Shown in pieces: positions 1 to 10,330 of a DNA stretch of 46,152 bases. Position numbers and translations under genes: made by a program. This DNA comes from Candolleomyces eurysporus. Lineage: Eukaryota > Basidiomycota > Agaricomycetes > Agaricales > Psathyrellaceae. The stretch lies in contig JANBPK010001250.1 in assembly GCA_027579435.1 (NCBI GenBank), forward strand, positions 1-46,152, in the 5' to 3' direction. A model generated the notes under the pieces. That model made no database searches and was not told the origin of the DNA. It saw only the letters and a program-made list of their open reading frames with translations. Numbering within the stretch: position 1 is the first letter of the stretch; each line of letters begins with the position of its first letter.

Positions 1-2304
1 CCTGAACCCCCAACCCCTGAGCCAGAGGTTGTACCTGCTATTCGGGAAGAAATAACAACCGGACAAGCCCCAGTCTGGGATGATGAACCCGTTGTAAAAA
101 CCTCCCTCCCTCCCGATGAGCCTGCCAAGCCAGAGCCTACACCCGAGGTCGATGAGCAACCCGCCGAACCAGAGGAGGAGCCAGCTCCTGCACCCCCCTC
201 CAGCCCTGAGCCAATCAAAGAAGAAGAGCCCGCTCCACCCAAGGTGGAGGTCAAGGCAGTTTCTCCCTTGCCCGCTCAAGCTGCCGCTGCTCAAGCCATT
301 TCCCATGCTGCAACCGCCACCCCCTCTCCCAAGCTTACCTCACGANCCGCCGCGGGATCGCATCGCAACAGCGCTCGATACAAGACAGACCAACCTGTTG
401 TCATGCCAAGTTCGTTTGGCACTGGCATTGAAAAGGTTGGAATGCAATTCGGCAGCCTGAGCCTTGGTGGTGAGACAGTCATTGAAACACCTGCGTATGT
501 GTCATTCTTTTCGGCCTCTTTTTTGCACGTATTGATTTATTTTCTAGTCCCGAGCCCGAGCAACCAGCTGCCCCTGTTCAGCCAGAGGTTGTTCCATCTC
601 CTCCAAAAACCCAAGCTAAGCCTCAATTCGAAACCGCTGCCCCTCCACCTCCTCCCCCAGCAACTGCCCCTGCCTCCTCCACCTCACTCAGCTCTGTCTT
701 CCAGCAGCAGCAGCAATCCCCTGTCCCTCCCGTTCCATCCCAACCTTCCGCAGCTCAGACGCCCTCCACTCATCACGCCATTCCCAGCTCAGTNATCCCA
801 ACCCATCCATTCCGCTCAGGCTACGAATGCCCATGCCTCCTTCCAACAAATCGGCCAGCAGCAGCCTCAGCAACAAACCACCCCTCAACAGCAACCCTCG
901 TTGGCTCAACAACACCTGCCTCAACTCCAAAACCTCCCCCAACAGCTCCAGCAATCACAGCAATCACAGCATTCTTACACTCAACACAATCTCCCGTCGC
1001 AACTCGAACCCACCTCCCAACTCCAGCAGCAATCAACTCAACAGCCCGCTTTGCAAGGGACTGCCCACTCCAATTATTTCCGACAAAGCGATTCCTCAGC
1101 TCCGTACTTCCACACCCCCACTCCTCCCACTGGTCAAGCACAGGACAGCTCATATGGTGCTTTTGGTCAGCTGAGCGGTCAGAATCAACATCAACAGAGC
1201 TCACACACCAGTGCAGGGTTCGGCTCCACGGACTACGGTTACGCTGACAGCCAGCGCGTAAGTTCTTTCCTTCCTTCCATCTATTTACACCTCTCATATG
1301 ATACCGCATTTAGAACTTTTACGATTCTTACCCTCAGCAGACTAGCTTCGGTGGCAGGAATGCCCTCGGACACGACGAAGTCAAGGGCCTCCCTGCCTCG
1401 CAACAAGCAGCTGCTGGCTTGCCTCCCGCTAGCAGCACTCAGTCTTCTCAGCAGCACAGCGCCAGCCAGGGTGCTGCCCAGAACCAGCAGTCTGCCGGCC
1501 AAGGTCCTCAACAAGGATACGGACCCCCTCCCATCCCCCCAATACTACTACTCCCACCCCGCCTTCCCCCAAAATCAATACTTCAGTTCTCCCTACAACT
1601 CTGGTTATGTCCCCCAACCTTACGTCAAGTACCCCATGTTCCAAGCAGGTCCACCTGGACCTGGCTCTGCTCCCAGCCCAGCATCGAAGCAGCCCGGAAA
1701 CAACGTCGCCTTGCAACCCCAGTCGAATCCCTANAANCAGGGACTCTACCAACAAGTTGGCGCCTACGATGACTATCAACCCCACCCACATCACTCTCAG
1801 CAGCAGCACTCTCACAGTCTCGGCCTCGGTCAGGGCTCTGAGCAGTATGGCAAGCAGCTCTATGGTGGTTCGAACCAGGTAGGCATGCAAGGCTTCATGG
1901 GATTGAGCAGTCAGACTGGCGGCGTCAGCGGACCCACCTCTGCCACTGGTGGACCTCGAAGCGCCAGCTCGCCCGAAGCTGCATACAAGCCTTACGGATC
2001 CAAGGACGTTGGCGTCGCCGGGGGCCGTGGTGGTTCCGTGCAGCAGCAAAGCCAAGTTCAAGGCCAACCTCAGGGACAGAACCAGGGACAGGGCGGACAG
2101 GGTACGCCTCAGAACCAAGGGTTCTATGGTGGGAATAGGTTTGGGAGCGGTGTTGGTGGAGGTGTCGGTGCGGGNGTNGGTGGGCCTCAGCAGAGTGCCC
2201 ATCATCAGCCTTCGGGACCTCAACATCTTGGGTACTCTCAGGGNGGTAACGATGGTGCGTTCTATCAGTACCAGAGGCAGGCTCAGGGTGGGTACTGGCA
2301 GTAA
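1..2304 (+). CDS. DEF1: Gln/Pro-rich Def1-like protein, 3' part
   Basis: The gene is open at the left window edge, so its N-terminus is missing. It begins with Pro/Glu-rich low-complexity sequence, then a conserved block near 400-470 (VVMPSSFGTGIEK, MQFGSLSLGG), then long Gln-rich stretches, and ends in a Gly/Gln-rich tail closing with GGYWQ. This composition and the MQFGSLSLGG block recall fungal RNA polymerase II degradation factor Def1 and the related motif of UBAP2-type proteins; the match is from memory. Def1 promotes ubiquitin-dependent removal of stalled polymerase. Likely introns are about 493-544 (GTATGT...CTAG) and 1259-1343 (GTAAGT...CAG). The N at 794 is an extra base: without it the Gln-rich frame continues. 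Another 1-base slip lies in the C-run near 1520-1540, probably a sequencing error. A general Q-rich RNA-binding or ubiquitin-binding protein is the alternative. Confidence 0.5.
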   Translation, partial: PEPPTPEPEVVPAIREEITTGQAPVWDDEPVVKTSLPPDEPAKPEPTPEVDEQPAEPEEEPAPAPPSSPEPIKEEEPAPPKVEVKAVSPLPAQAAAAQAISHAATATPSPKLTSRXAAGSHRNSARYKTDQPVVMPSSFGTGIEKVGMQFGSLSLGGETVIETPAYVSFFSASFLHVLIYFLVPSPSNQLPLFSQRLFHLLQKPKLSLNSKPLPLHLLPQQLPLPPPPHSALSSSSSSNPLSLPFHPNLPQLRRPPLITPFPAQXSQPIHSAQATNAHASFQQIGQQQPQQQTTPQQQPSLAQQHLPQLQNLPQQLQQSQQSQHSYTQHNLPSQLEPTSQLQQQSTQQPALQGTAHSNYFRQSDSSAPYFHTPTPPTGQAQDSSYGAFGQLSGQNQHQQSSHTSAGFGSTDYGYADSQRVSSFLPSIYLHLSYDTAFRTFTILTLSRLASVAGMPSDTTKSRASLPRNKQLLACLPLAALSLLSSTAPARVLPRTSSLPAKVLNKDTDPLPSPQYYYSHPAFPQNQYFSSPYNSGYVPQPYVKYPMFQAGPPGPGSAPSPASKQPGNNVALQPQSNPXXQGLYQQVGAYDDYQPHPHHSQQQHSHSLGLGQGSEQYGKQLYGGSNQVGMQGFMGLSSQTGGVSGPTSATGGPRSASSPEAAYKPYGSKDVGVAGGRGGSVQQQSQVQGQPQGQNQGQGGQGTPQNQGFYGGNRFGSGVGGGVGAXXGGPQQSAHHQPSGPQHLGYSQXGNDGAFYQYQRQAQGGYWQ

Positions 2305-2931
2305 ANGCTGCCCGGCCCTCCTGTTTAGTGGCCGGCTGACGGAGTGATTGGTCGGTCTCCATCATCCCCAAAACGACGACGCGGTTTTCTTTTGTTCTTC
2401 TGTTTGTTTTTTTGTGCCATGCATCTGATTGCTCTCTCGTGTGTCTGCTATGTGTGATTCTCCTCATCTTGTCATTGTAAATCGTGTCGTCGTCACTCTC
2501 TCCCCCGTTTTCATTTCTCTCTTTTCGTTTCTCTTTTGTCGATCGTCTCTCTCTGTCTCTCTGTCTCTGTCTCCTCTCATTGTTCCATCGTACTCCTCAG
2601 TCAGTCAATATCGATACTTCTGTATGACTAGCAATGAACTCTCTCTCTCTCTCCACGCTCTAATTCATCTATCGTACTCGTCGCTTTCTTCTCTCACTTC
2701 TTCACGATGATCTGAAAGGCCTTTGACCCGTAAGGTGCCGGTGAAAAGTAAGTATTGCTGTGGAGAAACGATGATATACAGGATTTGCCCTACTCGTAAA
2801 AGAGAAAATGATATCAAGAAGTACAGGTCAGGTACATAGTGGTGAAAATGGTGCTACGGGAACAAAGGATAGGTTGCAGGACAATCAAGACTATGACATG
2901 GTGGAGGACGATTCCCCGCTCATAAAGGGAA
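2305..2931. other. 3' flank with CT microsatellite
   Basis: No gene is seen between the Def1-like stop and the stop of PARP-like copy A. The stretch 2510-2660 is rich in TCTCTG/CTCTCT simple repeats, and the rest is probably 3' UTR and terminator sequence of the two convergent genes. Confidence 0.5.
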
Positions 2932-4686
2932 TTACTGGAACATAATCAGGAACACTGGCCGGAGTGCGTCGTTGGAATATACGATCGTTTCGTTGCTTGC
3001 ACCCTGAGGGTCGTAAACCACCTGGAGAACGGTACGAACTAAGATTAGTGTGATTAGGATGGAATTGACGTTGGGAAACTTACAGAGTCGTAACCTGCAG
3101 GGCAGCTGCTAAGGCAGCTGCTCACTTGCACAGACTTCCCAAGCACGACCTTGTTCAAGAGCATCGCACCTCCCGCACCGCAGAAGCCGAAAGACCTGAT
3201 GAAGTAGTCAGCTCACGAGGAGTGGGTAAGCGAAAGAAAAGTGGAGTCGCACATGTTCGAGGCCGATGAGGTGTAGACGCCCTGGCCGAAGCTATTCACG
3301 AAATACAGTAAGTCGCATTGCAAAGTATGACAAGGAGCAGGAACAGATGCTTACCTTCCCAGGTTCGCGACCTCAACTTTATAGGAAGTCTTCAAGATAT
3401 TGCAAATAGCACAAGTAGCGGACGCGCATAGCTTCGTGGTTGACACCCCAAGCTGGCATTGACGTTTCGTTCCATGGTACAGATAGTTCTCCTTTGGCCC
3501 GACCCTTTTTCTATATGCAATGGTAGGTTCACCAGAATATTGGAAAATATGGAGGAGCAAACGAACCGGTAGGCGTCATATGGCTTAAGGAACGCATCGT
3601 TCTCGATGACCTTGAATATCTTTGTAATTGCAGGTGGAGTGCCCACTTTCCACCCGCCCTTGAACTTGTTTTCAACTGCAGACCAGAGGATCAGTGGGCC
3701 GTCATTGAGAAAGGAAGGCCAGAAATAATACCCATGTCGTAAGTGACATGCCCTTTCGGAATCTCAAGGATGAGAGGAGTCGACTTGGTCGCGATGTTTT
3801 TACACGTCTTCCCGCAAAAGTGGTATTTCTTATTCTTCGGTCGAGTCTTGCAAAGCAGGCAAGCACGTTTGGCCTTGTCAGCGCATGTCCGGCCGCACTG
3901 TTCCTTGCTGGAAAACTTTGGGCGCCGATGGCAATACTAAACAAAGTCGAGTATTAGACACACACCAACAGAAGCCAGCGTCCACATACAGTGCACATCG
4001 TGGTGTCATTAGGGCCGTCTTTGTGTAGCTTCTCGATGCAGGTACTACCGCAGGTCACGTAGTCCTTGTAGACAGTGTGCTTTTTGCAGACCTATAATTG
4101 ACCAAGTTCTCACCTGGCCTTGATAAAATTTCGTCAGGGAACGTACCACACAAAGCGGTTTGCGCTGTTGATGAACTGGCGAGTGAGAGCTGGTCGCCAG
4201 ATACTGGCCGATGGCTCGCTTGATCAAACGATTCATTCCATCACGAGGGACTCTATGACCACTTCCGTTGCTCGAGCTACTGGGCGCAGACGGCGGCAAT
4301 CTCGACGCACAAGTCAGCCCGCACGTAGGATAGGATTTACCGTTCTGATTGAATTGAGGCCTAAGTTTGCATACCTGACGAAACTCTATGAAACCAAAGG
4401 CACACACAGCGAGGAAAGGACGACCAGCTTACAACACACACAGGGACGGCTATATAGCCAGAAGGTGGCTTGCGGAATGCTGCAGCATTCGAGTGTAAGC
4501 TCCAGACAGAAGGGTACCTGGGAGAGGAGGAGGCGTACCAGCTACATCGCCGCCCCTCCTGGGCTGGACATGGTTATGATAGCCCGTATCATCATCACTT
4601 TGACTGTCATCGTCCCAGTCATACTCGATAGAGCCTTCATCGTCTGAGTCTAACTCAGAAGGGTAGGGAAAACGCTTAGAAGCCAT
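2932..4686 (-). CDS. Family 1 Cys-rich PARP-like protein, copy A
   Basis: Predicted ADP-ribosyltransferase of the PARP (diphtheria-toxin-like) fold. Nine or ten exons give about 420 residues. Exon 1 starts MASKRFPYPSELDSDDEGS, the acidic N-terminus shared by most copies. Four C-x(11-15)-C-G-x2-C modules follow (first one VCKLRPQFNQ...PTCGLTC), probably zinc-binding. The catalytic region reads YLYHGTKRQ (His, near 3475), FGQGVYTSSAS (Tyr, near 3275), GGAMLLNKVVLG, and a last exon with NETIVYSND (Glu), ending VFLIMFQ. All three triad residues are present, so activity is plausible. Exon 1 stays in frame with its CVV end only if a 59-nt intron (GTACGC...TGCAG, about 4475-4533) is removed; otherwise there is a 2-nt frameshift compared with copy J. 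J is its closest relative and lies in inverted orientation. Confidence 0.75.
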
Positions 4687-4754
4687 CTTGTCTGGCAAGG
4701 CTCGAGCTCACAAAGCAAAGGCGGAGAGCAGGGAGAGGCATTATAAGGGTGTGC

Positions 4755-4847
4755 ATTATATAGGCCCGGGCCGCAGACCGTAGCAACCGCGCTGCTTGCC
4801 AGCCATAGGCGCCGGAAAGCAAACCGTTCTGCGCAGAACTTGGTTTG
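4755..4847 (-). promoter_or_regulatory. Copy A promoter: TATA box and inverted repeat
   Basis: On the minus strand a CAAACC-N16-GGTTTG inverted repeat (4820-4847) lies upstream of a TATATAAT box (4755-4762), about 70 nt before the start codon. The same pair is found before six other family 1 genes. Confidence 0.6.
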
Positions 4848-5159
4848 GAACATACGCTAGGCATGGGCAGTAACTTTACTTTCTTTCTGCTATCCCGTCG
4901 TGAATTGATATCAATGCTTGAGAAGAATGACGCCTGCCTGAGATTCACACAGTAATCACAACCCTATCGACATCACCTCATGTTTGGTAGAAGAAGTTCA
5001 AAGAACATATTGAAGTTTCCGCACTGGCATACCAGGTGATCGTCACAATCGTGACAGCGAGATTTATAGATACGTTTGGCACCAATCGATCGTGCTGTGT
5101 CGTAAATGGGTATAATCATTGACTGAAATTACAAACACGAGGGATAACCGTAAGGTGAG

Positions 5160-5260
5160 AACAGAACTACTCAGAGTAGAAGGAGGATTAGATCGAGATT
5201 ATAAACGCGCAACTCAGAATACGTTTGAGCCCGTAGTGAAAAGATGACCGTGACCTCAGG
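5160..5260 (-). pseudogene. Orphan last exon of family 2
   Basis: Downstream of copy B on the same strand, the frame SELRVYN followed by LILLLL and a stop matches the terminal exon of family 2 (TELRVYNTDA). No other family 2 exon is nearby, so it is a relic. The remaining sequence between copies A and B (4848-5444) is repeated intergenic DNA without an open gene. Confidence 0.6.
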
Positions 5261-5444
5261 TCGCAAATTCCAAGACGAAATGAAGCGTCGAAACCAAAGC
5301 GAAGTTGATGTCGAGATCAAGAGTGCGACAGAGACTTTCATTGCAAATCGGAGTCGGATGCGCAGTTAGACCTTGACAAATAGAGTCAGTGTTACTGGGG
5401 AGGAACGACGATATGAGACAGGACGATTCTTACGGATAAAAAAA

Positions 5445-7219
5445 CTACTGGAAAGCGATCAAGAATACGGGTCGGACAGCGTCATTGGTGTATAGGATCG
5501 TTTCGTTGCATGCACCTTGGGGGTCGTAAACGACCTTGCGAACGAATTAGTGCTATGGGAATGGTGTTGGCACTGGGAGAACCTACAGAGTTGTACCCTG
5601 AAGGGCAGCTTTTAACCGCGCCGCCGCCACTCACTTGGCTGATGTTCCCGAGTACGACCTTGTTCAAAAGCATCACACCACCCGCACCACAGTAGCCGAA
5701 AGCCCTGATGGTCGAGTCAGTTCACGAGTAGATGGGGGATCACAAGAAGACTGTTCTACTTGTTCGAGGCCGATGAGGTGTAGATGCCCTTGCCGAAGCT
5801 ATGCATGAAGTACAGTAAATCATATTGCAAGGGCATGATAAACAGGAGGGAAAGATGCTTACCATCCCCAAGGGTTCGCGATCTCGACTTTGAAAGAGGT
5901 CTTCAGAATATTGCAGATAGCACAGCTAGAGGACGCGCATAGATTTGTCGTTGACACCCCGAGCTGGCATTGACGCTTTGTTCCATGGTACAGATAATTC
6001 TCTTTTGGCCCGACACGTTTGCTACATGCGATGGTAGGTTAGCCAGAACACGTGAAAAGCGACAACCTACGGCGAAGCAAACGAACCGGTAGGCGTCATA
6101 TGGCTTGAGAAACTCTTCGTTCTCGATGATTTTGAATATCTTTGCAATCGTAGGCGGGGTCGAGNCCCCCCTTCCACCCGCTCTTGAACTTGTTCTCAAC
6201 TGAAGAGCAAAGTAAAGAATCAGAGGGATTTTATCCAAGGGAGGACCGAGATTATACCCATATCGTAGCTCGTATGCCCTTTCGCAATCTCAAGGATAAN
6301 GGGGGGTCGACTTTGTCGCTATGCCCTTGCACGTCTTCCCGCAAAAGTGGTAACTCCCATTCTTCGGTCGAACCTTGCAAAGCAGGCAGGCAACCTTGGC
6401 CTTGTCGGCGCATGTTTGACCACATTGGTCCTTGCCTTGAACCTTCGGGCGCCGATGGCAGTACTAAACAAGCGGAGAGCATCAGAGAAAGACGCCCGAG
6501 TCGCAGAAACAGGTAAGCGAGCAGTGTACACGTACAGTGCACATAGTAGTGTCGCTTGGACCATCTTTGCATAGCTTTTCGTTGCAGGTAAGGCCGCAGG
6601 TCACAAAGTCTCTGCAGACAGAGTGCACTTTACAGACCTGAAATCGAATAAATCTTCAACTACGCTAAATCAATGCTTGTTTAGGGAACGCACCACGCAA
6701 AGCAGTCTATGCTGTTGATGGAACGGTGACCGAGAGCTGGTCGCCGCATACTGGCTCGTTGCTGGCTTTGTCGATCGATCCTTCGCGTTTCTAGGGGATC
6801 TCTGCCCTAGGTTCGTTCCTGATCTACCTGACGTGCTTCTGCTGCCCGAGTCACCGGGGACAGACGGCGGCAATTTCGATGCACAAGTGAGCCCGCAAGT
6901 AGGATAGGATTTGCCATTCTGATTGTATCGAGGCCTGATATTGCATACCTGGCGTGACCCTATGAGACGAAGGAGACACAGAGTGAAGAGAGGTCAAGCG
7001 ACTTACGACACACAAACTGCCGGTCGCGTAGCCAGGAGGTGGGGTGGCAACAGAGGAGTATTTGGGAAGAGGCGTACCAGGTACACCGCTGGTACTTCCA
7101 CCAAGACCCATTGTACGAGCCATCCAATCGTCGTCAAGGTTAAGTTGACTGTCATCATCCCAGTCATACTCAATAGAGCCTTCATCATCCGAGTCAAGTT
7201 CAGTGGGGTAGTAGGGCAT
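5445..7219 (-). CDS. Family 1 Cys-rich PARP-like protein, copy B
   Basis: Second of four tandem minus-strand copies. The start is the ATG of MPYYPTELDSDDEGS at 7219, matching the conserved acidic N-terminus. Exon 1 runs without interruption through GVPGTPLPKYSS to LCVV, so no extra intron is needed here. The Cys modules (CRPGI-type first module near 6930, then three more) precede the catalytic part: KENYLYHGTKRQ (His near 5985), FGKGIYTSSAS (Tyr near 5785), MLLNKVVLG, and GACNETILYTND (Glu), ending VFLIAFQ. The His-Tyr-Glu triad is intact. An N near 6164 and one near 6300 blur exons 5 and 4 but fit single-base errors. Its 3' flank carries the orphan family 2 exon. Confidence 0.72.
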
Positions 7220-7285
7220 CTTGGTTGGCAGGTCTTGAGCTCAGAGAATAAAGGCAAGGGGCGAGGGCGGCATTCTGGGGTGCAC

Positions 7286-7362
7286 ATTAATATACCCTGC
7301 AAACCGTGACAGTTGGCAGTTCGCAATAGACGCCCGCAAGCAAACCATTCGTAGATTGGTTT
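7286..7362 (-). promoter_or_regulatory. Copy B promoter
   Basis: A TATATTAAT-like box (7286-7294) is followed upstream by CAAACC-N11-GGTTTG (7340-7362). The arms match the other copies but the spacer is five bases shorter. Confidence 0.5.
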
Positions 7363-7734
7363 GGAAGAAAAAAGCAAGGCGTGGTCACATGTACATGGGG
7401 TTGCCCGTTCTTCCATGATTCTCGTCACCAATGGATATCACAAAGAAATCACGAAAGGACGTCTACCTGACTCGCACGACTCATGGCCAACGCAAGATTC
7501 ATGATGCCTTTGGCATCACCTCACGTTCGAAGGACGCATGTTCAAGTTCCGCGGCATACCAAGGAGACGCGATCCTCAGGAGGTCAGTGACTCTTGTTCA
7601 AGGATGGATTGAAGGATTGGATGGCACCATTCATATCGTGCTGCACTGTAGACGAAAGATATTGCCATCCAATTGCAACTGAAATACCCAAACTGGGGGT
7701 TGCATATGGGTTGCATATAACTAGCTATAAGATG

Positions 7735-7860
7735 GGAACTGAGCTACTCAGAGCAAATCCAGCGGGATGATGGCATCGGGATTGTAAACGCGCAGTTCAA
7801 TTCGTCTGAGCTCGTGGTAAGTGGTGAAAAGATGGTCGTGCCTTGCGATTGCCCAATGAA
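7735..7860 (-). pseudogene. Orphan last exon of family 2
   Basis: Downstream of copy C and in its orientation, a frame reading ELRVYNPDAI then a stop corresponds to the last exon of family 2. Upstream exons are missing. The remaining sequence 7363-7734 resembles the other intergenic spacers and shows no gene. Confidence 0.6.
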
Positions 7861-7921
7861 TATAGTATTGTCTTGAGACACGGGGAAATGTACAGGACGA
7901 TTCCTATTCGTGAAAAGATTG

Positions 7922-9708
7922 CTACTGGAAAACGATTAAGAACACAGGTCGAATTGCGTCGTTGGAGTAGACGATGGTTTCATTGAGGTTATGCGTTCCA
8001 TACTTGCGATCGAAGACGACCTAGGGCACAAGTATGATGTGTAAGAATTGTTGCTTGTATTCGAAGCTGAGGTAACGTACAGAGTTAAATCCGGGAGGGC
8101 AACTCATAACCTCGTTCCAGCCGTTCACTTGTTTGACCTTTCCAAGTACGACTTTTGTCAGAAGCATTGCGCCTGTTGCTCCGCAGTAACTGTAAGCTCT
8201 GCCATGTAGCGTCAGCCATTGAAAAAAACAAGTGAGGGAGGAGATATCTGACTTATTCGAGGCCGTTGAGGTGTAGATGGCCTTTCCGAAGCTATAGCAA
8301 TATCAACAACGTTGGTCCCATTACCTCGATGGAACTTTACTTACGCTCCGTTACCTTTTGCGGCATCAACGTTGAATGAGGTCTTGAGAATATTACACAC
8401 CGCGCAACTGGACGACGTGCAAAGCTTCGTTGTTGAAACCCCAAGTGTGCATTTACGACTTGTTCCATGGTACCTATAACTTTCCTTTGGACCGACTTGT
8501 TGCCTTGATTGTACAATTCTCAATCATATATTCTAAGCTAAAACCGCTATGGAACGAAATGACACACCTGTATAGCTCGTACGGCCTGAGAAATTCGTCA
8601 TTTTCAATGATTTTATAAATCTTGCTGATCGTAGGTTGGGTATCGCGAGCTGACCAACTGTTCTTGAACTTTCTCTCCACTGGCAAAGGAAGGTCAGTGT
8701 TTGAACTTCAGCAAGCATCTCCGAATATTCTACCCATATCGTAAGTCATGTGGCCTTTCGGGATCTCGAGGATAAGGGGGGTTGACTTTGTCGCAATAGA
8801 TTTGCACGTCTTCCCGCAAAGGTGATACCTTCTGTTCTTTGGTCGAACCTTGCAAAGTAGACAGGCGATCTTGGCATTTTCAGCGCACGTTTGGCCACAT
8901 TGATTCTTGCCTGCAATTTTGGGGCGTCGATGGCAGTACTAAACAAAGTAGAGCATCAGAAACACGCTGACAGGGGCACCGAGCCAGTACGCGTCCACTT
9001 ACAGTGCACATTGTTGTGTCAACAGGACCGTCTTTGCATAACTTCTCGATGCAGGCAAGACTACAAGTTACGTAGTCCCTGTAGACAGAGCGCGCTTTGC
9101 AGGCCTACGAATTGATCAGGTTCTCAACCATACCAAACAAGCGAATTCTATAGAGAACGTACGACGCAAAGCGGTTTAGGAGGCTGAGGTGCCCGTTGTT
9201 GATGATGGAAGGGCGAGCGAGAGGTGTTCACCGAATATTGGCTCATTGGGCGCCCGGGAGTACGGTTCATTGTGCTATTGGGAGCTCTCTGCCCCGGGAC
9301 TGTTCCGAATCTTCCTAGGGTATCTCTGGAGCTCGGGTTACTTGGGACAGCCGGCGGCAACTTCGATGCACACGTTAGCCCGCAGGTAGGGTAGGATTTA
9401 CCATTTTGATTGTATCGAGGCCTAAGTTTGCAGACCTGAGAAGACTCTAAGAGACGAATGGTGCACAGCAGGACAAACGACTTACTACACACAAAGGGCT
9501 TGCTATGTTGCTGCTGCGACGGGGTGGAGGAGTGCCTGCCAGTGGGAGGGGCGTACCAGGTGCCCCGCTTCCTCGAATTTNGGAGACGATCCATTTCAAA
9601 GGACAGTTCATCGTCGTCAATCTGACTGTCATTCTCCCAGTCATACTCGATAGAGCCTTCATCGTCCGAGTCCAGTTCAGCGGGGTAGGGATAAAGCTCT
9701 GAAGCCAT
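7922..9708 (-). CDS. Family 1 Cys-rich PARP-like protein, copy C
   Basis: Third tandem copy. It starts MASELYPYPAELDSDDEGS at 9708. The N at 9581 is a surplus base: removing it joins the acidic part to RGSGAPGTPLPLAGT and SPLCVV, the expected end of exon 1. Then come VCKLRPRYNQ...PTCGLTC and three further Cys modules. The catalytic part reads GPKESYRYHGTSRK (His near 8466), FGKAIYTSTAS (Tyr retained, but the Gly before the Ile is Ala), ALLLTKVVLG-like strand, and NLNETIVYSND (Glu), ending VFLIVFQ. The Gly-to-Ala change next to the NAD-contacting Tyr is particular to this copy. It should still be counted as a potentially active transferase. Confidence 0.73.
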
Positions 9709-9771
9709 CTTGGCTGCCAGGACTTGAGCTCAGAAAACGAAGGGGTGAGGATGACATTCCGGGGTGTGCAG

Positions 9772-9862
9772 TATATAGGTACGCCGTAAACCGTGTGACA
9801 GTGCCCAGTTCGCGATATGCCAACGTTGAACAAGCGAACCGTTCCGAGCAGAGCTTGGTTCG
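9772..9862 (-). promoter_or_regulatory. Copy C promoter with covarying inverted repeat
   Basis: The TATATA box is at 9772-9777. The inverted repeat is CGAACC-N16-GGTTCG (9835-9862). Both arms differ from the family form CAAACC...GGTTTG at the matching position, so symmetry is kept. Confidence 0.6.
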
Positions 9863-10330
9863 GAACAACCTTGAGGCATGGTCACATTGGTCTGCCCTTT
9901 CTTCCCTCCGTTATCGTCACGAATAGGTACTGGAATAACGACGTCCGGATAAATTGCACAACTCACGACACAGGATTCACGATGCCTTCGGGGCCACCTC
10001 ATGTGTTCAGGAAGCTTGAGGACGCTGGTTAAGGCTCCGTAGTATGCCACGAATCCGGAGCAGGCGGTCGTGAGGACGAGGCCTGTGTGCGCCTCTCGTC
10101 GAAACATGGATTGAAGGATCGGATGACGCCATTCAAATCATGGTACGACGTAGTCTATAGATATAGTCCTTCGACTAAAGTTACGAGCACGAGGTATGAG
10201 TTTATACCTACAACATGGAAATTGAACGTTGAACGATTCAGACAAATTATGAGGAATGCTGATAAGTACGCGGGACAGTTTGGAGGTGCGGCGTTATGTA
10301 CAGAACGAATCGTGCTTTTAAGAACTTTGA
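9863..10330. other. Repeated intergenic spacer between C and D
   Basis: No gene. Parts of 9960-10140 match, inverted, the 3' flank of copy I (about 37960-38060), so the sequence is degraded cassette DNA. Confidence 0.5.

Noticed and set aside
244..1260. One uninterrupted frame through the whole Gln-rich gene
   Set aside because: It runs through clear introns and only works because of the surplus N at 794; the spliced frame with Pro/Gln-rich sequence is better supported.
2510..2710. Ser-rich frame in the CT repeat
   Set aside because: Produced by the CTCTCT/TCTCTG microsatellite in the 3' flank.
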